The notes under the pieces are model-generated. The model was not told the origin of the DNA, ran no database searches, and was given only the letters and a program-made list of their open reading frames with translations. 64,000 bases of DNA from Primulina eburnea (Eukaryota > Streptophyta > Magnoliopsida > Lamiales > Gesneriaceae): positions 7,076,885-7,140,884 of the forward strand of contig NC_133102.1 of NCBI RefSeq assembly GCF_022965805.1, written 5' to 3'. Made by a program: the position numbers and the translations under genes. Position 1 is the stretch's first letter, and the number at the start of each line of letters is the position of its first letter. Positions 58,101-64,000 of this stretch are shown piece by piece.

Positions 58101-61100
58101 CAACCTCATTCAAAGCCTGGCTGAAGCGCAGATCCCAGGGATAGCTGGAATTAACCGGAAGGTCCACCTCATTAATGAAACTTCTAATATTTTTGTTTGA
58201 CTCGAGGAGATTTGGAGTAGAGATGGAAAAGATCTTTTAACGACGAAATCCCCCACCAAGTATCCTCCCAAAAGCGAATTATATTCCTCTCTTTGAACAC
58301 CGCCCTAACTAAAAGATGAAAGTCTGGTAAGATCGAGAGATAAATTTGCACGATTTTCTAAAAGTCTTATTCCTTGCCAACCCCACGTCCCAACCATTAT
58401 CTTGCAATACATCTTGATATTTTTTTTCCACAAAGGTTCCCTTTCCACGGAACATTTCCATCACCATTTCTCTAAAAGTGTCTTATTCCTCAAGCAAATG
58501 CCCCCCATTCCCAATCCCTCAATCGTTTGGTTTGCAAACATCTCAAGCAACCAAATGACAATGTACCTCCCCATCGGCTACGTTCCACAGAAAATCCCTC
58601 ATAATATTTTCCATACCATTTGCCACACCTAATGGTACTTTAAATAGAGACATGAAATACGTTGGCATCGCACTCAACACTTTCGCTATCAAGTCGCTTG
58701 CTTATTTCTTTGACATCTTAGATAGCATGGGTTCCAAAAGCCATAATTCCGAGTATTACCTCCCAACTGTACCCCCAGATATTTAATTGGCCACTCCTCA
58801 TTTTTACACCCGATCTCTGAAGCCAACCCTTCCACTACCATTTCCGAACAATTTAATCCCAACAAAACACTCTTGTCCAATTTAATCTTCAGTCCCAACT
58901 TCTGGCTAAAAGAGTTAAGTATCTCCACCAAAAACAACGCTAATGTCTCTCAGATTTAACAAAAAACAAAGTGTCATCCGCAAATTGAATGTGAAACATC
59001 TCTATTTTATCTATACCAACTTCTAACCTCCTGACTTCATTCGCAGTCTTAGCCGTATCCACCAACAGCCCCAATCCATCAATCACAAGATTAAATAGGA
59101 AAGTGCTTTTTGTGTAAGACCTCTCACCCCTTTTATTTTACCTTGTCGCCTTTCATTAATAAATATAGAAAAAGAGATTTTCGATACGCAACCATTTATC
59201 CACTTTCTCCATCTATCACCAAAACCTTTCTTTTGTAGCACGAAATCCAAAAATCTCCAATCCACATTATCATACACTTTTTCCAAATAAACTTTGAACA
59301 CCAACCCTTTCTTCTTCTTTAGTCTACACTCATCGAGTATTTCATTAGCTATAAGACAACAATATAGAATTTGTCTCCCTTGTATAAATGCACATTGATT
59401 TTTAGCTATCGTTTCGCTCAAAACTTTCTTCAACCTATTCGTTAAGACTTTAGCCAAAATCTTATACAAACTCGTTATCATACTGATTGGCCTAAAGTCC
59501 TTTGCCTTGACCGCATCTTGTTTCTTAGGGATTAGACAAATTTAAGTCTAATTGGTAATCCCATAGACCATGCCTCCTTCAAAGAATTCGTTAAACACCT
59601 TCACTAAACCTTCTTTGATTGTATCTTAACAACTTTGATAAAAAGCCAATGTAAACCCATCCAGCCCTGGAGCCTTCGATCCGTTGGTATCAAACACCGT
59701 TTTTTTAATCTCCTCATCTGAAAACGGAATCTCAAACTCCTCTGCATCCACCCTACCTATAAGGCTCCACTCTAGCCCGTCGAACCCCCCTTCACCATCC
59801 AGTTTCTTATAGATTCCTGAAAAAACTGATTATATAATCTTCCATCTGACAAACCTCCGTAACCACATACCTGTACTTCGAGTTCCAATTTATCTATTAG
59901 TGATCTATTCCTTCGATTATTCAGTAAGGCATGAAAAAACTTCTCAAGTTCTGGTTCCCTTCCCTCAGCCATCTCACTTTTGCCTTTTGACTTTTCATTT
60001 GAAACCTTCTAAACAACATTTCTTCCATTTCGCACCTCATTATCATTACCTTTCTTTCCTCAGTAAAAACATCCGACAAATTCCTCCCGTCTCTTGCTCA
60101 TCCAACTGTCTAATTTTTTCTAACTACGCGTATTTCACATCCACATCCCCAAAGACCTCTTTGTTCTATTTGGAACTGAACTTTATTCCTTTAAGTTTCT
60201 TAATGAACTTATACCTTTCCCACCTCTGACTGACCCCATTATTCCACCAAGACGAAACTGAATCTTTGAAGTTTTTATGAGTCAACCAAGCATTCTCGAA
60301 TCTGAACGGAGATGGACCCCAAGTAACCTTAGAACTATCTAGCAAAACCGGAAAGTGATATGAGGCGATTCTGGGTAACACCGTTCGTCTAAAAGTGGGA
60401 AAGATGTCCATCCAACCCCCTGAGAACATACATCTGTCTAGCCTACAACAACTTGGTATATCCCTGAAGTTAGACCATAATTACTTTTCTTCAATAAAGG
60501 TGGATCGTGCAGTTCCAACTCCTTGATCAATTTATCGAAATACGACATGCTTGTAGTTGTGGATAAGGTATTCATATTTTCGCTCAAAGTTCTAACCACA
60601 TCAAAATCTCCTCTAGAGCACCTATTTTAGCTCAATAGTTCTCTTTCTCTTGGCTTACATGACCCATAAATAGCTGAGAACCACCATTTAATATCATCAT
60701 TAAGTTGGATCTCTATCGAGACCGAAATCTCCCCTATCAATTTATCACTGACGACCACGACTCTGGGATCCCACATCACTAAAATACCCCTTGATCTTCT
60801 TATCGCCGGTAAGAAAACCCAATCAAGAAATCTAGTCTTGCACAAACCTGCAACAAATTTACTATCCAACGCCTCTCTCTTGAGTTTTAAAAGCACCGCA
60901 ATGTTCGGTTTTTCCTTACGTATTACAGTACGAATTAATCCCCCCTTTCTTGCTGCCTATCCCCCCCTAATATTCCATGAGCATATCTTTATAAAAACGC
61001 ATTTGAATCTTTGGAAACCAAGCCTTTCTCGTAATTTATCCCGCACTTCAATCTATTTAGTTCTCTATTTAAAACACCTGTTGACTGCTTAACACTTCCC

Positions 61101-62904
61101 AACATTTATAATCTGAATGGACTCCCAAAGCCTTATCCTCATCTTGGAATTTATTCCCCATCTCATCCTCTGTGAAATTTAATTCTCTTTGCTCGGCTCA
61201 GCATCTATCCTCTGTTGTCCTCCTTCACCTAAAAGACCGTTAGACATCCCTAGAACGGAGGAAACGGGAAAAATAGAATGAAAATTGAAAGAATGATTTA
61301 GAAATGATGATTGAAAACAAGATAAGATGGCATTGGGGAAATTACAGATGTGTGAGTCTGTGCAAAAAAGATGGCCGGAATGTGCATTAAGCCCGAATTG
61401 GTGTAGTCTTTGCCGGGAGAAAGATGAAGATCAGGATCATTTGTTACTGCATTGCTCGTTTTCGTATGGCATTTGGCAGAAGATCTTGCAAAAGCTGGGC
61501 TTTCAGTGGAGCTTTCCTTGCGAGGCAAAAGAGATGTTTTCAATGCGACCGAGTTGCCACGCAGGGAGATTACATGAGAGATTCTGGTTGGTGATTGTTC
61601 ATTGCACATTTTGGTCCATGTGGTTGGAAAGAAACAAAAGGATATTTGAAGACAAGTCAACGCCGCAGGACGAATTATGGGAAACAATCAAATTCAGGGT
61701 TGCAAGTTGGTTGGTTGTAATGCCAGAGTTTAAACATCTCTGTCTCTCAGATTTAGTCAGGGATTGGAATTATGTTTGGTCTTGATTCTTGATGTGTTGT
61801 AGCTTTGTTCTAGTTTTACTATAGCTATTTACTCGCGGATCTCTTATCCGCTGTTGTAAAACTTATCATCATTTTAATATAATACTGTTTCTACTAAAAA
61901 AAAAAAGGAAAACAAGATAAGAATTCTCCCACTAAAGGTTTCGCATTTTCCTGCTGAAGTGACCGGTATTTTGCATAGGACCAGGTGAAGATGAGAACAA
62001 CCACTTTAAATCTGTGACCTCATCCTCAGTATGTACTGAAAAATCTTAAATGCATGAAGCATGGTTATTTGAAACAAAAGATTCATCTTCTTTCTCCGAG
62101 AAATCGTCTTCTAAGTCGGTGCAAATTGATTCTTCCCTGTTCCAAGTCAACCTCCACCCAACAAAAAGTCCTCATGGTTCAAGATACTTGATTTTGGTAA
62201 AACATCCTTTTCGAAACCAACTTTATCCTCATTTATTTTCCTTAACTTTCTTCTGTTGTACGTTTTCTCAAAGATAGGCAGTTTATCCTTTGTGCCTTCA
62301 GCTCCTCTAAGTCTGATTTGACCCTCGAACCCTTGGTTAATCATGGAATGGATATGTGATCTTCTGAAATCACTAACCTCTTTAGGGACTATTTTTTTTA
62401 AGTTCTTAACTACCTTTCCCATTAATGAAGGTGCCGACATAACAGTAAAATTAACTTGCCGAATCTCGGCCTTCTTAGGAAGAACAAGAGTCTTCATATT
62501 TGGGAGTGTAGGAGACAATGAAAGTGATGACTCGAAATAGGACATGAAGAAGCACTCAGGAGATTAATTTGATACTCTATGAAGTACATAATCAATTTTC
62601 TTGCCATTTTAATGGCTTCCAAAAAGTTTAACTAGACTAAGTTTGCTTTATTTGGTTGTGTTGTTTCGTTTAAACTCTGTCAATAATATTTTCAGGAGAT
62701 GGTGAATTCATATTAGTCTAAGATATTTTTGGTAAAACTTTCGAGTTTGCTAATGTGTATACCAGGTAATAGATGGTATGGAAGAGATCTCACGAACGAA
62801 AGTAAATTTTCTTTTATCACAGGTTAGCATCAAAGTCGAGTACCCACGGGATTATTTGGATCTTTCAAGGGAGGATCAGAAAGATTTTAAGCAGACTAGA
62901 TATG
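49195..62904 (+). CDS. MOS14: MOS14 / transportin-SR (importin-beta family), first 13 exons; 3' end outside window
   Basis: Exons: 49195-49317, 51806-51883, 52008-52070, 52627-52674, 52770-52916, 53375-53506, 54377-54417, 55170-55261, 55454-55581, 56429-56504, 56776-56896, 56972-57071, 62823-62904. All are GT..AG and in phase, giving 410 residues plus one base. The protein starts MELQNTVKEALNALYHHPDD and contains FCSQTLRSKVQRDFEELP, HKGPPKVRTQISLAVAGLAV, LEAFASWLRLRHRIP, NVISELIHYSAS, FDIASMTFNFWH and REDQKDFKQTRY. This agrees with my recollection of Arabidopsis MOS14, the nuclear import receptor for SR splicing factors, whose HEAT repeats bind RanGTP and cargo. The full protein is about 950 aa, so just under half is here. 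Intron 12 is 5.75 kb and stuffed with LINE DNA; intron 1 is 2.5 kb. The next exon must lie beyond 64000. Confidence 0.95.
50103..50520. mobile_element. Retroposon-like insertion in MOS14 intron 1, 418 bp
   Basis: It is flanked by a perfect 19 bp direct repeat TGCCGAAAGGGCTTTGATA (50084-50102 and 50521-50539), the length expected for target-primed retroposition. The insert carries many GGATACG words and a T run near 50130. No coding region was recognised. Confidence 0.65.
52960..52988. repeat. (TC)n(AC)n microsatellite in MOS14 intron 5
   Basis: A run of TC followed directly by AC dinucleotides, close to the exon 5 donor. A similar composite lies in intron 8 near 55293-55340. Confidence 0.85.
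57335..62560 (-). mobile_element. LINE (L1-type) in MOS14 intron 12, antisense, decayed
   Basis: Read on minus from right to left: an ORF1-like region (62545-62147), an endonuclease start (KICSWNIRGG, then the frame at 60896-60627), linker frames (60429-60166, 59972-59772), and reverse transcriptase with NQCAFIQGRQI (59481-59083). The catalytic FADD (HIQFADDTLF, about 58960-58990) and KYLGVQLGG (58937-58689) follow, then a zf-RVT domain at the end (57824-57582; LCRNKEKNQDYLLLHC). Several frameshifts and stops separate these frames, so it is dead. Both outer boundaries are approximate and no TSD was found. It hosts the second LINE at 61328-61907. Confidence 0.85.
61328..61907 (+). mobile_element. 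5'-truncated LINE copy, 580 bp, nested in the first LINE
   Basis: A 15 bp TSD GAAAACAAGATAAGA (61313-61327 and 61908-61922) flanks it, and there is an A tail at about 61896-61906. It encodes only the C-terminal zf-RVT domain (about 61330-61785: WCSLCREKDEDQDHLLLHC, then FWSMWLERNKRIFE), with an intact frame to its stop. It is 5'-truncated, as is usual for LINE insertions. Confidence 0.92.
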
Positions 62905-64000
62905 GTACATTCCTCTGTAGTTGCTTTGCTAATTTGTATTTCAACATTTCCTTCAATGGTGTCATTTTTTGTTATGGAGTCACAAATTGGAAATTCACAG
63001 TTAACCAAAGAAAATATAAAATGCAGAATAAATCATTGTGGCGGATGGAATGATCAACACTGCTCTTGAGTCATTGCTTTATCTCGTTTGGCCTCTCTAC
63101 AATTTATTAGCGTATAACAAACCTGTAATACCTCAAACTTTTTTGTTGATATTTCAAATATTTGGATACATTTTAACTAAAAGGCTTTTAATTTCGCGTG
63201 CTTGTCAGTGACCTTTGATAACTTTTCAGTTGTGACGAACGTTGTGGTTCTCATATGCACTATGTAAAAAACACATAAACAATTTTTGGCTTGATTCAAT
63301 CTTTTCTTCAGGAGTGTGGGGTGTTTAGGGATTGTGCCTCATATCTTACGCAGTTTCTTCTCAGTTGGTGCTGTGTTAAAACTAAAGCTAATTGGACTGC
63401 TAAGACAAAAATATTCAGTCAGTTTTGTTGAAACTTATGCAATGTCCAACATGGATCAAATTTTCTCAATGCTGTAGTTGTGCCGGTGGCTGTGATACTA
63501 CATCTAAATAAGTTATGCTGCCTGTATGCCTAAGTACAGCGTCCATTTTAATGAAATTAAATAATAATTATTTTCTTTTAAAAGTTTCCCAGCACGTTCT
63601 GAACTTTATGACACTGGTTTGAGTCTTGTTTTCTGTTACCTTTCTTTTATATCTTTTTATTTTTTTCAATCTAAGCTCATGGATTTAGAAAGGAAATCTG
63701 AGCTCTTCAGCTAACAAGCAACAGATATAGAAATAAAAACTGATAACAAAAACTGCACATTGCTTCTTTTAACATTCTTCCCTGATACACTGTTAGCATG
63801 AAGAAAAATGGCAAGAGATATGTGCCAATTGTCCTCCTCTGGAAAACCCTTTTTAAGACCTTTGGGTAGTCTTAAAGCTTTTTGAAGTTGAGTAAATGAA
63901 ACTACAGAAAGAGAACAATATAAACAATTAACTCACTGAACCAGACAAGCAAGATCTAATCTTCTGTTTGCATATCAATACATGGAGGAACTATTCTGTC
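62905..64000 (+). other. MOS14 intron 13 (partial)
   Basis: Starts at the GTACAT donor after exon 13. No matching next exon is seen up to the window edge, and no transposon was recognised. Confidence 0.7.

Noticed and set aside
62147..62545. 132-codon minus ORF as an independent gene
   Set aside because: Its position and orientation fit the ORF1-like region of the antisense LINE, and it lies inside MOS14 intron 12.

Overview
This is a piece of nuclear DNA from a flowering plant. The protein genes are split by GT..AG introns, intergenic DNA is very AT-rich, and there is a dense mix of LTR retrotransposons, LINEs, TRIMs, hAT-like and Mutator-like MITEs. The proteins are eudicot in character. 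An asterid such as a member of the Lamiales is my guess, with low confidence. No bacterial, organellar, rRNA, tRNA or CRISPR feature was found.

Layout. Positions 1-1079 hold the 3' end of a DDR4-like (DDT-domain / remodeling-factor-like) gene on +. Positions 3158-6588 hold a complete 7-exon hydroxyproline O-galactosyltransferase (GALT6 type) on -. Positions 12251-15927 hold a complete 10-exon bifunctional FMN hydrolase/riboflavin kinase on +. Positions 17903-23415 hold the remains of a bHLH transcription factor gene (bHLH79/BPE type); a 5.05 kb Ty1/copia element sits inside one of its exons. Positions 28012-31700 are a tandem segmental duplication carrying two intronless PMEI/invertase-inhibitor-like genes. 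A third, divergent family member lies at 45032. Positions 49195-62904 hold the first 13 exons of MOS14 (transportin-SR) on +; the gene runs off the right edge.

Between the genes are transposons, many dated relative to each other by target-site duplications (TSDs). They include a 2,075 bp solo LTR (8298-10372) and a 3.8 kb palindromic long-TIR Mutator-like element (32370-36145) carrying a 351 bp TRIM in one arm. A three-layer nest at 36860-41470 has a solo LTR inside a solo LTR inside a gypsy fragment. There are six hAT-like elements with recognisable 7-8 bp TSDs and a family of about 180 bp MITEs with GAGACCGTCTCAC ends. Two LINEs lie in MOS14 intron 12.

How the genes relate: GALT6, the bHLH relic and MOS14 occur in the same order as three adjacent Arabidopsis chromosome-5 genes (recalled from memory as At5g62620, At5g62610, At5g62600). 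The window therefore looks like an old syntenic block stretched by transposons, in which the bHLH gene has died and a small PMEI-like cluster has appeared. The enzymes have unrelated jobs: Golgi arabinogalactan glycosylation, flavin cofactor synthesis, cell-wall enzyme inhibition and nuclear import of SR proteins. No operon-like or pathway cluster is implied.
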